This document shows positions 33,696 through 42,565 of a stretch of 64,000 nt of DNA, piece by piece. How positions within the stretch are numbered: the first letter of the stretch is position 1; each line of letters starts with the position of its first letter. Both the position numbers and the translations under genes were made by a program. The notes beneath the pieces were generated by a model. It made no database searches, was not told the DNA's origin, and saw only the letters and a list, made by a program, of their open reading frames with translations. This DNA comes from Maritalea sp049801075 (GTDB taxonomy: Bacteria > Pseudomonadota > Alphaproteobacteria > Rhizobiales > Devosiaceae). The stretch spans positions 682,001 to 746,000 of the forward strand of contig NZ_JBNAGG010000001.1 in assembly GCF_049801075.1 (NCBI RefSeq). The letters are read 5' to 3'.

Positions 33696-34769
33696 TTATT
33701 CAACGCTGAATACAGGTTCAAAGCCTTCGGGAGGGAGAATGTTCGCACGCGGGATGTCGTCGATATTGTCTGGATCGACCACGAAGATTTTTGGCCCGAC
33801 ATGCTTGTTGAACTCTTTGCCTTCAAGAATGCGCACGGCTTGGTCCATAGCTATGCGGCCCTGAATAACCATGCTGTCGGCTGGCGCTGCCAAAATGAAG
33901 CCGCGTTTGATGCCAGTGTAGACACCTGGTGTCATGTAGAAGGCCAAAAGGTCCACTTTGCCTTGCAAGCCACGTTCGCGGATAACGCCCTGAGCTGCTT
34001 CTGCCGTTACGGCTGTGCCAGCGAGATAACGTACATCTGGATCAGCTTGCAAAACATCTTCTACAAGTTTCAATTGAGCTTCTTTGCCCGTATCGCCATA
34101 ACGCGGTTCAAGCACTTGAACGGCAGAGCCTTTAACAGCTTCCATAAAGCCAACATTTGCGGCTTCCACCCAAGCAGCACCTGCTGGGCCGGGGAACCAA
34201 CCCACTTTTACAGGGTCTGTGCCAGCCGGATGTTTGGCGGCCAGATAAGCGCCAGTTTCATATCCCATGGTGCGGAATGAAACGAGAGCTTTGGCGGAAA
34301 TGTCGTTGGAGGTCACACCGTTGACGACATCAATAACGGGTACGCCCATGCCTGAAATCTCGGCGATCAAATTGTTCAAGCCGTCGCCGGAAATCGCGCC
34401 GATCACAACGGCATTGGCACCACCAACAACGCAGTCCTCGATTTGGTTCAGCTGGGTGTTTAGTTCGGTGTAACCACCAGCTTCAACCAAGTTCATTTTG
34501 ACGCCCAAGCGTCTTGCTTCATCCACAACGCCATAGTTCACGCCCAGCCAATAGGCATCTTTAAGGTGCGGGAATGACACGCAGATGTTCCAAGGATTTT
34601 CTGCTTTTTCAAGTGGCGTATAAACAATCGGGCTAATTTCGCCTTGTGGCGAAAAGGCCGGAGTGGTTTCTTCCGCATCGTAAGGATACCATGCGTCTTG
34701 CGCGGTGGCTGTGCCGCACATCAACGCCGCTGCCCCCAATATTCCAAGTGTTTTTAGGGTGAGTTTCAT
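33696..34769 (-). CDS. Periplasmic binding protein, TorT-like, of the ribose-type importer
   Basis: A 357-residue type I periplasmic binding protein. MKLTLKTLGILGAAALM through TATAQ is the signal peptide. The mature chain resembles TorT, the periplasmic partner of the TMAO sensor TorS: ICVSFPHLKDAYWLGVNYGVVDEA, AVVIGAISGDGLNNLI and GWFPGPAGAAWVEAANVGF. Here it stands beside an ABC ATPase and permease rather than a sensor kinase, so it should feed the importer. GGAGGAGG precedes the ATG. A nitrogen-containing ring compound is a reasonable ligand given the neighbours. Confidence 0.85.
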   Translation of the reverse strand: MKLTLKTLGILGAAALMCGTATAQDAWYPYDAEETTPAFSPQGEISPIVYTPLEKAENPWNICVSFPHLKDAYWLGVNYGVVDEARRLGVKMNLVEAGGYTELNTQLNQIEDCVVGGANAVVIGAISGDGLNNLIAEISGMGVPVIDVVNGVTSNDISAKALVSFRTMGYETGAYLAAKHPAGTDPVKVGWFPGPAGAAWVEAANVGFMEAVKGSAVQVLEPRYGDTGKEAQLKLVEDVLQADPDVRYLAGTAVTAEAAQGVIRERGLQGKVDLLAFYMTPGVYTGIKRGFILAAPADSMVIQGRIAMDQAVRILEGKEFNKHVGPKIFVVDPDNIDDIPRANILPPEGFEPVFSVE

Positions 34770-34838
34770 CGTTCTGACCTCCTCCGTCAGTTCATAAATT
34801 CAGTGCAGTAAACTGCGTTTGGGTTGGGTATCAGGCTC

Positions 34839-35810
34839 TTAGTCGAGCTCTTGTCGTATCGCGTTCAGCATGTCCTGCCGTTGCTTGCGCGCGGCTTTGG
34901 CCGCCGCTAAATCCACACGAACAAATTTCACTGGGGTGTTGGGTTGCAGTTGCCCAATGAAATCCATGTCGGCAGAAATGACCGCACCGAGGGTGAAATA
35001 CCCACCGCCAGAAACAGCGTCTCGATGCAAAACAATAGGTTCCGTGCCGCCGGGCACCTGAATGGAACCATAGGAATAGCAACCATCAACGATGTTTGAT
35101 GGATCAGCGCCAGCGCCGAAAGGCTGTTCGCGCTCTACGAACTCAAGCGGACGCCCGCCTTTAAACCGATATCCCATCCGGTCTGCTTCCGGCGCGACTT
35201 GCCATTCATCTTCGAAGAATTGACGACCAGACTCTTCCGTAATCCGATGCCAATAAAGGCCCGGCAAAACCCGCAACTCTGCTGGATTTGAGGGAGCACG
35301 CCGCAGCTCAGGTGCAATGGTGCGTCCCGCCCCTGCGCCTAGTTTGCCACCTGTCGGCAAATTGTCGCCTGCCTGAACGGCCCTTCCGTCAATGCCACCC
35401 AAAGCGCCAATGGGGTATGTTGATCGGCTGCCCAACGCTTCTGGCGTTGTGATGCCACCGCTTACCGCGATGTAAATGCGTGCGCCCGATTTAAGAAAAC
35501 CAAAGGCGAGTTTTTGACCCTTTTTAACCTCGAAGGAGGTCCAACCTTCTATTGGTTCTCCATCCAGCGTGATTGGAAGATCAGCGCCTGTGACGGCAAC
35601 CGTCATGTTCGCGCCAAATTCGATTTGGGGGCCCATGAACACAGCTTCTAAGCAAGCCGCGCCTTCATCATTGCCTACCAGCATATTCGCCGCGCGCAGT
35701 GCAAATCTATCCATCGCGCCGCCAATGGGAATGCCCAGATGGAAATAGCCCGGACGACCAAGGTCTTGAATGGAGGTGGCTAAGCCTGGATTGATGATAT
35801 TAAGCGTCAT
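34839..35810 (-). CDS. pxpC: 5-oxoprolinase subunit C-like protein (KipA/biotin-dependent carboxyltransferase fold)
   Basis: A 323-residue KipA/AHS2-family protein. GLATSIQDLGRPGYFHLGIPIGG and AMDRFALRAANMLVGNDEGAACLE are the family's N-terminal signature, and DRMGYRFKGG occurs in the second half. With PxpA and PxpB it forms the prokaryotic ATP-dependent 5-oxoprolinase; allophanate hydrolase-type and urea carboxylase proteins share the fold. GGAGG precedes the ATG, and it overlaps pxpB by 11 bp. Substrate assignment as 5-oxoproline is not secure here because gabT and gabD follow. Confidence 0.87.
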   Translation of the reverse strand: MTLNIINPGLATSIQDLGRPGYFHLGIPIGGAMDRFALRAANMLVGNDEGAACLEAVFMGPQIEFGANMTVAVTGADLPITLDGEPIEGWTSFEVKKGQKLAFGFLKSGARIYIAVSGGITTPEALGSRSTYPIGALGGIDGRAVQAGDNLPTGGKLGAGAGRTIAPELRRAPSNPAELRVLPGLYWHRITEESGRQFFEDEWQVAPEADRMGYRFKGGRPLEFVEREQPFGAGADPSNIVDGCYSYGSIQVPGGTEPIVLHRDAVSGGGYFTLGAVISADMDFIGQLQPNTPVKFVRVDLAAAKAARKQRQDMLNAIRQELD

Positions 35811-36675
35811 TTAGGGCCTCCAACAAGTTTGCGTTTGTGCCAGACATATCGGCATTGAATTCGTCCAAATCGAAAACAACTTCAGCAATTTTCGGGACAT
35901 AGGTGCCGTTTTCTACCGCTTCCAAAGTCGCGTCATATTCAGCGCGATCGATTGGCTTCCATTTCACAATGTCGCCGGGCTTAAAGAACACCATGAAGTC
36001 CTTCAAATGCGCCACAGTTTGGGTGGGGTCATAAATTGGCATTGGCGTCACGCCGAACATTTGATAACCGCCAGCGCCACGCACGGAATAGATGCAAGAG
36101 AAGCAGCCGCCATAGCCCACTGTTTGTTTGGGTGTATCGGTCCGTGGGCGCACATATTTGGGCACCTCAATTTGCTTCTCGCGCTCTACCAATTGATAGA
36201 GGAACGGCAGTCCAGAAACGAAACCAACCATCGACACAAACCAAGGTTGCGAATGGTGTGCCTCAATGAACTCGTCGACACTATCAAAGCCGTTGATCCG
36301 CGCTGCATATTCCAAATCAGTACCGCTTGGGTCCTGATGCCGCTCTCTAAACCGCATCAAGGTTTCGTGCGTCCATGGGTCTTTGTAAAAAACCGGAATC
36401 TCAACAATGCGCGTGGTGAGCCTCTTTTCCGCGCCCTCTGATTTATGTTCCAGATCCTTGATCCGGGCCATGATATCTTCTGGCTCGATGACATCTGGGT
36501 CAAAGCGTACTTGGAACGAAGCGTTTGCCGGGCAAATTTCGGTAACACCCGGAATGTTGGCTTCGCGCACCGCATTGCTCATGGAGAGCGATTTAAAGAA
36601 CGCGTCGAGCGACATCTCATCGTCAATTTCGACATAGATGTGTTCGTCCCCGCCATGGGTATATCTTGTTTTCAT
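35800..36675 (-). CDS. pxpB: 5-oxoprolinase subunit B-like protein (KipI/AHS1 family)
   Basis: A 291-residue AHS1-family protein, somewhat longer than the usual 220-240. Family marks are the VRFDPDVIEPEDIMARIKDLE strand-helix, VSMVGFVSGLPFLYQL, and GGCFSCIYSVRGAGGYQMFG with TPMPIYDPTQ. The longer open frame starts at TTG 36690, but GGGAGGTGG directly precedes this ATG. It is 11 bp after the biotin carboxylase gene and overlaps pxpC. It acts as the partner of PxpC in the ATP-dependent ring-opening complex. Confidence 0.87.
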   Translation of the reverse strand: MKTRYTHGGDEHIYVEIDDEMSLDAFFKSLSMSNAVREANIPGVTEICPANASFQVRFDPDVIEPEDIMARIKDLEHKSEGAEKRLTTRIVEIPVFYKDPWTHETLMRFRERHQDPSGTDLEYAARINGFDSVDEFIEAHHSQPWFVSMVGFVSGLPFLYQLVEREKQIEVPKYVRPRTDTPKQTVGYGGCFSCIYSVRGAGGYQMFGVTPMPIYDPTQTVAHLKDFMVFFKPGDIVKWKPIDRAEYDATLEAVENGTYVPKIAEVVFDLDEFNADMSGTNANLLEALNDA

Positions 36676-36686
36676 GTCCACCTCCC

Positions 36687-38057
36687 TCAACTTGCACTCT
36701 TTTGCAGATTTCCAGCTTCAAGCCACGGTTCCAACCATTGGGTATGGAAATCGCCTGAGGCCACATTCACATCTGCGGCGAGTGCCTTGTGCAGTCCTGC
36801 GGTTGTTTTTAGTCCGCCGACTTCAAGTTGGTTCAACGCTGTGCGCAGTTTGGCAATTGCATCTGCTCGATCTTTTCCGTGCACGATCAATTTGCCGATC
36901 AAGGAGTCGTAATATGGTGGGATTTGATATCCCTCATACATAAAGTGATCGACGCGTATTCCCTCGCCGTGCGGCAGTTTCAATTCGCCCACCTTGCCGG
37001 GGAACGGCATGAACTGCATAAAGGGGTCTTCGGCATTCAGGCGCACTTCAATCGCGTGCCCATTTCTTTTGATTTGATCTTGGGTCACGCTCAGCTTTTC
37101 GCCGCCGCATACGCGGATCATTTCTTGCACCAAATCGAAATCGGTGATCATTTCGGTCACCGGATGCTCCACCTGAATTCGCGTGTTCATTTCAATGAAA
37201 AAGAACTCATTAGTGTTGGCATCATAAAGATATTCCAATGTGCCTGCGCCTCGATATTTCACCAATTTGGCAAGGGCGACGGCCGAATTGCACAGATCTT
37301 CGCGCGTTTGCTCATCCAAGCAAAAGGCACCCGCTTCTTCCCATACTTTTTGGCGACGCCGTTGCAGCGAACATTCACGTTCAAAAAAGTGCACCGCATT
37401 TTCACCATCACCAACGATCTGCACTTCGATGTGCCGTGGTGCGCGAATTGCGCGCTCAACATATAGGCCACCATCTCCGAATGCTGCTTCTGCCTCTTGC
37501 TGGGCTTGGGGCGCCAGCTTTTTGAGTTCCTCTGCGTCGTCGGCAATGCGGATGCCGCGGCCACCGCCGCCAGCGGCAGCTTTCACCATCACCGGGAAGC
37601 CCACTTCCTCTGCGATTTCGACAGCCTCTTGTACGGAGTCCACTCGGCCTTTCGAGCCAGGCACCACTGGCACACCAGCTGCCATAGCTGCTTGCCGCGC
37701 GGCCACCTTATCCCCCATGCGGTCAATCGTATCCGCATCCGGACCAACAAATGCCATGCCAGCGTCTTCAATCGCCCGCGCAAAAGCTGCGCTTTCGGAT
37801 AAGAAGCCATAGCCGGGATGCACGCCATCGGCAGATTTCTCAATCGCGGCGGCAACCATTTTGTCGACTGACAGATAGGATTCCGACGCTTTTGCCGGTC
37901 CAACGCAGATGGATTCATCCGCCAGTTTTACAGCCAGCATGTCGCTGTCCGCTTCGGAATAGGCTTGAATGGTGGTGATGCCGAGTTGCTTTGCGGCGCG
38001 GATAATCCGCACTGCGATTTCCCCTCGGTTGGCGATAAATAGCCGCTTGATGGTCAT
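36687..38057 (-). CDS. accC: Biotin carboxylase subunit (AccC-type)
   Basis: A 456-residue ATP-grasp enzyme with a full biotin carboxylase pattern: FIANRGEIAVRIIRAAKQLG, VKAAAGGGGRGIRI (ATP loop), ECSLQRRRQKVWEEA, EMNTRIQVEHPVTE and the C-terminal EVRLNAEDP. It carboxylates biotin on the adjacent carrier. It lies between the carrier and pxpB genes, with no carboxyltransferase (AccA/AccD) gene in the window, so it is probably an operon-specific copy and not the fatty-acid enzyme. GGAGGC precedes its ATG, which directly follows the carrier stop. Confidence 0.9.
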   Translation of the reverse strand: MTIKRLFIANRGEIAVRIIRAAKQLGITTIQAYSEADSDMLAVKLADESICVGPAKASESYLSVDKMVAAAIEKSADGVHPGYGFLSESAAFARAIEDAGMAFVGPDADTIDRMGDKVAARQAAMAAGVPVVPGSKGRVDSVQEAVEIAEEVGFPVMVKAAAGGGGRGIRIADDAEELKKLAPQAQQEAEAAFGDGGLYVERAIRAPRHIEVQIVGDGENAVHFFERECSLQRRRQKVWEEAGAFCLDEQTREDLCNSAVALAKLVKYRGAGTLEYLYDANTNEFFFIEMNTRIQVEHPVTEMITDFDLVQEMIRVCGGEKLSVTQDQIKRNGHAIEVRLNAEDPFMQFMPFPGKVGELKLPHGEGIRVDHFMYEGYQIPPYYDSLIGKLIVHGKDRADAIAKLRTALNQLEVGGLKTTAGLHKALAADVNVASGDFHTQWLEPWLEAGNLQKSAS

Positions 38058-38294
38058 TTATGCCTCCAATACCGCGAGCGCTTGCCCAGCCGTTACCGGT
38101 GCAGCATCGCCTGCACTATAGGCGGCAAATTTTCCAGCAACCTCAGCTTTGACCTCGATGAACGTTTTCATCACCTCAATCAAACCGACGGTATCGCCAA
38201 CCGCCACATCATCTCCTGCGGATTTAAATGGTGGCTCTTCTGGCGAAGGCTTGTGATAAAAGGTGCCAGGTAGTGGTGATAAAATGTCTGCCAT
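38058..38294 (-). CDS. Biotin carboxyl carrier protein, small form
   Basis: A 78-residue biotinyl domain. The attachment lysine is Lys43 in IEVMKTF; the flanking residues are the EVMK form instead of the common AMKM. PLPGTFYHKPSPEEPPF at the start is the AccB-type thumb region, and AAPVTAGQALAVLE the last strand. It is only the biotinyl domain, without the long N-terminal part of AccB. A frame opens at 38309, but GGGGAGG lies before this ATG. It should be charged by the biotin carboxylase encoded next. Confidence 0.87.
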   Translation of the reverse strand: MADILSPLPGTFYHKPSPEEPPFKSAGDDVAVGDTVGLIEVMKTFIEVKAEVAGKFAAYSAGDAAPVTAGQALAVLEA

Positions 38295-38315
38295 GATTTT
38301 CCTCCCCAAGATAAT

Positions 38316-39092
38316 TTAGTGGCCCAAAACTGTTGCTGCGGGGGCTATGGTTATCCCCTCGCTCACTAGGGCCTCGCGAATGGCGGCGCCTATTTCCACT
38401 GCGCCGGGTGTATCTGAATGAAAACAGATTGATTCAAACTCAATCTCAATGTCTTGACCGTCAATGGTGGTCACCACGCCTTCTTTGCAGGCGCGCAAGC
38501 ATTTTTGCGCCAGCTCTTCTGGCTTCGGCCGCACGACTTTACGCCGAAATACAATTGACCCCGATTGGTCATAATCACGGTCCGCATAAAACTCGCGCAC
38601 AACGGGGTGGCCAACCGCTTGCGCCACTTCATATGTTTTGGATGCGGACATGCAATAAAGTATGGTGGTGCTTGACGTTGATGCCAACATATCCACCAGA
38701 CATTTCGACAGCTCTTCGTTTGCCGCAGCTTCCATATAAAGTGCACCATGGGGCTTCACATGCTGCAATTGCACGCCATGGCGGCGCGCAAACTCACGCA
38801 ATGCACCCACTTGATAAATGATATCGTTGATCAGTTCTTCGTTATTGGACTTGATGTAGCGTCGACCAAAGCCCTGCAAATCGCGATAGCCCGGGTGAAC
38901 GCCAACACCTACCCCATAGGTTTTGGCAAGGCGCACGACACGATCCATTGAATTGGGATCACCCGCATGAAAGCCGCTCGCAATGTTGGCAGAGCTAATG
39001 ATCGCCATGATCTCTTCATCTGGAGCATCGCTGAGCTTCCAGTGGCCGAAATCTTCACCCATGTCACAATTGAGATCGACAATATCTTTCAT
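38316..39092 (-). CDS. pxpA: 5-oxoprolinase subunit A-like protein (LamB/YcsF family)
   Basis: A 258-residue LamB/YcsF protein. DLNCDMGEDFGHW, SSANIASGFHAGDP and VGVGVHPGYRDLQGFGRR hold the conserved Asp, His and Arg residues of the family's TIM-like barrel; HVKPHGALY follows. ATG codons at 39131, 39101 and 39092 are all open; AGGGATGG is best spaced for 39092. It is the first gene of the minus-strand lactam operon, divergent from a LysR gene. PxpA supplies the hydrolytic half of the PxpABC 5-oxoprolinase. Confidence 0.87.
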   Translation of the reverse strand: MKDIVDLNCDMGEDFGHWKLSDAPDEEIMAIISSANIASGFHAGDPNSMDRVVRLAKTYGVGVGVHPGYRDLQGFGRRYIKSNNEELINDIIYQVGALREFARRHGVQLQHVKPHGALYMEAAANEELSKCLVDMLASTSSTTILYCMSASKTYEVAQAVGHPVVREFYADRDYDQSGSIVFRRKVVRPKPEELAQKCLRACKEGVVTTIDGQDIEIEFESICFHSDTPGAVEIGAAIREALVSEGITIAPAATVLGH

Positions 39093-39172
39093 CAATTCCA
39101 TCCCTGATATTTCCTCAACTAACGGTTGCACGAATTTATCAAGATCGGAATTATTTTATTCAGAACTCACAT

Positions 39173-39189
39173 TATCGATTTTTTCGATA
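39173..39189. promoter_or_regulatory. LysR-type operator candidate before pxpA
   Basis: TATCG (39173-39177) and CGATA (39185-39189) are inverted around seven A/T bases, close to the T-N11-A LysR box form. A related perfect palindrome, ATTATCGATAAT, lies at 39275-39286 next to the LysR start, and ATTATCGAT is shared by both. Two such sites in a divergent region are typical of LysR control. Confidence 0.5.
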
Positions 39190-39274
39190 TTAAATTGACA
39201 GACAAAATCGGCTAACCTGTTGAAAAATATAGATTCACGATTGGTTGCAATCTTGCGGATAGTTCAATATCGTA

Positions 39275-39286
39275 ATTATCGATAAT
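39275..39286. promoter_or_regulatory. Palindrome beside the LysR gene start (autoregulatory site candidate)
   Basis: ATTATCGATAAT is a perfect 12-bp palindrome. It shares ATTATCGAT with the site at 39171-39179, about 104 bp away. It would overlap the leader of the LysR gene, which suits negative autoregulation. Confidence 0.4.
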
Positions 39287-39315
39287 AGATGATCACTTAT
39301 TTGGATTTGCTCAGC

Positions 39316-40233
39316 ATGAATCTCCGCCAACTTAAATATTTTGTCGCGACAGCAGAAACCGGACAAGTCAGCCGCGCGGCGAGCCAGCTGTCCATTTCAC
39401 AATCATCCATCACAAGCTCGATCAAAGAGCTTGAACTCATTTTGGGTGCGGAGCTGTTCCATCGTTCGTCATTGGGGATGGAGCTTACAAACTCTGGTCG
39501 CGAGCTTCTCTCCGCTGCAAAGGAAATTTTGGAGAAAGTTGAAGAAGCACGCCGCCTAACCCAGCGAAAGTCGCAAGTGGATGGGCAAATTTCCATTGCC
39601 GCGACCTACACCTCTTTGGGATATTTCCTGCCATTTCATTTGGATCGCCTATCCCGCATGTATCCCGGCGTCGACATTCAAGTGTCCGAGCTCAATCGTG
39701 AGAGCATTGAAGATGGCTTATTGTCCAATCGGTTTGATATGGGCATTGTCCTGACGTCAAACCTCACCAACCTTGAAATTGAAACCGAAACCCTTCTGAG
39801 TTCTGCACGGCGACTTTGGCTGCCCAATGGCCATCGGCTACTGGGACAAAGCAAAGCGAGCTTTGAGGAAGTCGCGCAAGAAGACTATATTATGCTGACG
39901 GTGGATGAAGCGGCGCACACCACCATGAAATATTGGAGCCAGACCAACTATAAGCCCAAAACGAAGTTCCGCACCTCTTCTGTAGAGGCCGTGCGCTCCA
40001 TGATCGCCAATGGCCAAGGTGTTACCATTCTATCCGATATGGTCTATCGTCCCTGGTCGCTCGAAGGCAAACGAATTGAAACCATCCTTGTCGACGGGAT
40101 CATCCCCTCAATGGATATCGGCATCGCCTGGCGCCGCGGCCGCGAGTTCACCCAGCCGATGAACCTGATCTACGACTATTTCAAACAAAGCTTCGTCTCG
40201 CCACAATTCTCCCAGTTCAATGTCAGGAAATAG
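39316..40233 (+). CDS. LysR-family transcriptional regulator of the lactam operon
   Basis: A roughly 305-residue LysR protein. The N-terminal winged HTH is complete: MNLRQLKYFVATAETGQVSRAASQLSISQSSITSSIKELE (read in pieces), and the type II periplasmic-binding-like effector domain follows from about 90. The frame is open from 39289, but the family's canonical MNLRQLKYF start is at 39316; neither has a strong ribosome site. It is divergent from pxpA, with two related palindromes between, so it probably activates the operon in response to its substrate. Confidence 0.87.
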   Translation: MNLRQLKYFVATAETGQVSRAASQLSISQSSITSSIKELELILGAELFHRSSLGMELTNSGRELLSAAKEILEKVEEARRLTQRKSQVDGQISIAATYTSLGYFLPFHLDRLSRMYPGVDIQVSELNRESIEDGLLSNRFDMGIVLTSNLTNLEIETETLLSSARRLWLPNGHRLLGQSKASFEEVAQEDYIMLTVDEAAHTTMKYWSQTNYKPKTKFRTSSVEAVRSMIANGQGVTILSDMVYRPWSLEGKRIETILVDGIIPSMDIGIAWRRGREFTQPMNLIYDYFKQSFVSPQFSQFNVRK

Positions 40234-40423
40234 CCTCTAGATCATTTCGTGTGCGTTTCTGATGGAACCACCGAAGTCAAAGTATTGAACGGCAAAAAAG
40301 AGACTAAAGGTGGGTTGAGAGGCTCTCAACACTCAATTTGCACGATTAACACAACCATAATTGTACCTGAGCTATATTCCTCTAAATCCAACCTTTTACA
40401 ACTCGTCACAACGCGGGAAAATA

Positions 40424-41737
40424 GTGGAAGCCAACACAGAAGCCGGTTTAAGTTTTAGTCACCGAATGGAAAAGGCCTACAAGTACGGATCGCTGTCGTT
40501 TATGGCGATTGGTATCGCATGGGCCATTGTATTTATCTTTATGGGTTGGTGGCTCGTCGTCGGGATGGACTTAATCATCGTGGCGCTTGGAGGTGTTATC
40601 TACTTTTCTATGCGAAAAGGTCACCTCAGGTTTGGAGTTTTTTTGGCTCAGGTCGGACTTCTGCTTGTTGCCATCACAATGGGGGTTCTTTTAGACGTCC
40701 CAACGGCTGAATATCCGCGGGTGGTTCATATATATCTGCTTTCACTTGCCTCGCTTGGGTATCTTAATTATCAGCGAGAGAAATCTAACATCCAACTCCT
40801 GATTATTGTGATTTGTTTGTTGGCCTTTATTGTCTTGTCTTGCGCACCCTTGGCATCACCTTATGTTCTACAAATGCCAGATTTACTTAGGACAGTTGGT
40901 ACATGGGCAAATGCGACAATGGCCACAATCATATTGGCAGCGTCAGTTCATGCGATCCATTCAGAGCTCGTTCGGAAGGACAAAGATAGTCGACGCCTAA
41001 TGTCGGCTTTGTGGAACAAAGAGTTTAAACTGGTTTTCCAACCGCAGGTAGATAAGTCACGGAAAATCATAGGCGCAGAAGCTTTGATAAGGTGGCATCA
41101 CCCTGATAAAGGCGAAATCTCACCAGCATCGTTTATTCCTCAGGCTGAGCAGCTCGATTTGATGCCGGATATTGGCAAATGGGTGCTTGAAGAAGGCTGC
41201 ACTGTGTTGAAATCATGGGAGCAAAACCCCAAACTTCAACATTTGAATTTGTCTCTTAATGTTAGCGCAAAACAGCTAATGCATGACGAGTTTGAAGAGA
41301 ATTTGAAAAAGATATTGGATCGTACAGGCGCAAATCCCAAAAAGCTGACATTGGAAATCACTGAAAGCGTGCTTGTAACCGGCTTTGAAATTGCGAGAAC
41401 AAAATTAGCAACATTAAATGAGCTGGGCATCACCGTTGCGCTAGATGACTTTGGAACCGGTTACTCCTCTTTATCCTATCTTCGACAATTGCCCGTTCAG
41501 CACGTTAAAATCGACCGCAGTTTTGTGCGGGATGCAGCATTAAATGATGCCAGCAAAACCTTAGTCAAAAACTTGGTTCAGCTGTGCAATGATCTTGGAC
41601 AAAATGTAGTGGCCGAAGGCGTGGAAACCGAAGAACAACATAAGCTTTTGTGTGAATTCGGGGCATCCCGCTTCCAAGGTTTTCTTTATGGGAGACCAGC
41701 AGATCTCAGCCAGCTTGAAAGTGGTGTGCTTGAATAA
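40424..41737 (+). CDS. Membrane-bound EAL-domain cyclic-di-GMP phosphodiesterase
   Basis: A roughly 437-residue protein. About five membrane spans fill the first 180 residues, with no recognised sensor name. A complete EAL domain follows: EALIRWHHP, the NVSAKQL Asn, EITESVL, DDFGTGYSSL, KIDRSFVRD and EGVET. All catalytic segments are present and there is no GGDEF domain, so c-di-GMP hydrolysis is likely. An ATG is absent at the N-terminus; GTG at 40424 has GGGA before it, and a TTG at 40361 is also open. It stands alone, convergent with the TetR gene. Confidence 0.85.
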   Translation: MEANTEAGLSFSHRMEKAYKYGSLSFMAIGIAWAIVFIFMGWWLVVGMDLIIVALGGVIYFSMRKGHLRFGVFLAQVGLLLVAITMGVLLDVPTAEYPRVVHIYLLSLASLGYLNYQREKSNIQLLIIVICLLAFIVLSCAPLASPYVLQMPDLLRTVGTWANATMATIILAASVHAIHSELVRKDKDSRRLMSALWNKEFKLVFQPQVDKSRKIIGAEALIRWHHPDKGEISPASFIPQAEQLDLMPDIGKWVLEEGCTVLKSWEQNPKLQHLNLSLNVSAKQLMHDEFEENLKKILDRTGANPKKLTLEITESVLVTGFEIARTKLATLNELGITVALDDFGTGYSSLSYLRQLPVQHVKIDRSFVRDAALNDASKTLVKNLVQLCNDLGQNVVAEGVETEEQHKLLCEFGASRFQGFLYGRPADLSQLESGVLE

Positions 41738-41810
41738 GATTACATAGCCCCACTTATGCCCATAAGCAATTTCCGGCCGTTGCTAGAACCAATTGAAGAT
41801 TTAACCATGG

Positions 41811-42452
41811 TCATCGTGCGTTTGGTTTTATGCCCTCGATAATCCGCTTTATGTTCCGCTCAAAAGTCTCTTCAAAGGAGACCCGTTCAGCTTCGAACAC
41901 TTCTTTAGTGGAAGGGTAATCCGCAAAAGTTTGCCCATTCAGGTCTTCCTGCGCTCTCCAACGCTCCGTCTTGGTCTGATGAGACAAGTTCTCTCCATAT
42001 GCATAGTTGATCAGCAAACTATAATATTCGATTGCCAACCTTGTATCACAGCCCAACTGCGCTAACGCGGAAAACAGTCGCTCTAGCAAAGGGAGTATTT
42101 TCAAGCTGCCCCTCCCCTCAAAAAGTAGGACATTCACAACCCAAGGATCATCCCGAAATGTCCGATGAAGGGTTAGCATGATAGCGAGGATTTCTGCTCG
42201 GTGGTCCGATTGCTTGGTTGGCTGTTCAATGCCTGTAGCAACGTGATCCATCATGCTCAAAAGCAGATCATCACGGTCTGACACGTGGCGATAAAGGGAC
42301 ATAGCACCTGTGTTTAGGTCAGTTGCGACACGACGCATCGTCAGGGCGTTGAGCCCCTCTCCTCTGACAATTGAAAGCGCCTTTTCGACGATCAGTTTGC
42401 GGCTAAGCTTCACGCGTGCAGATTTCATTTTATTGGCCGGTGCTGACGTCAT
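41811..42452 (-). CDS. TetR-family transcriptional repressor
   Basis: A 213-residue TetR-type regulator. The N-terminal HTH is clear: VEKALSIVRGEGLNALTMRRVA, then NTGAMSLYRHVSDRDDLLLSM. The C-terminal half, from about residue 90, is a helical ligand-binding domain of the TetR_C type. It is divergent from an MFS transporter gene, with a perfect 15-bp palindrome in between. This is the usual repressor-efflux pair. Confidence 0.88.
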   Translation of the reverse strand: MTSAPANKMKSARVKLSRKLIVEKALSIVRGEGLNALTMRRVATDLNTGAMSLYRHVSDRDDLLLSMMDHVATGIEQPTKQSDHRAEILAIMLTLHRTFRDDPWVVNVLLFEGRGSLKILPLLERLFSALAQLGCDTRLAIEYYSLLINYAYGENLSHQTKTERWRAQEDLNGQTFADYPSTKEVFEAERVSFEETFERNIKRIIEGIKPNAR

Positions 42453-42487
42453 TGCACAACTCTTGACGATTCGAATGCTTCATGCAA

Positions 42488-42502
42488 GCGTACATTGTAC
42501 GC
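42488..42502. promoter_or_regulatory. TetR operator candidate
   Basis: GCGTACATTGTACGC is a perfect 7+1+7 palindrome, 36 bp from the TetR start and 64 bp from the preferred MFS start. Its size and place match TetR-family operators that control both divergent genes. Confidence 0.65.
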
Positions 42503-42565
42503 AAATTCCAATTTCAAATAACCGAATTAGTCCTTTCGTTTGATTTTTGTAAATACGAGCCTTCA

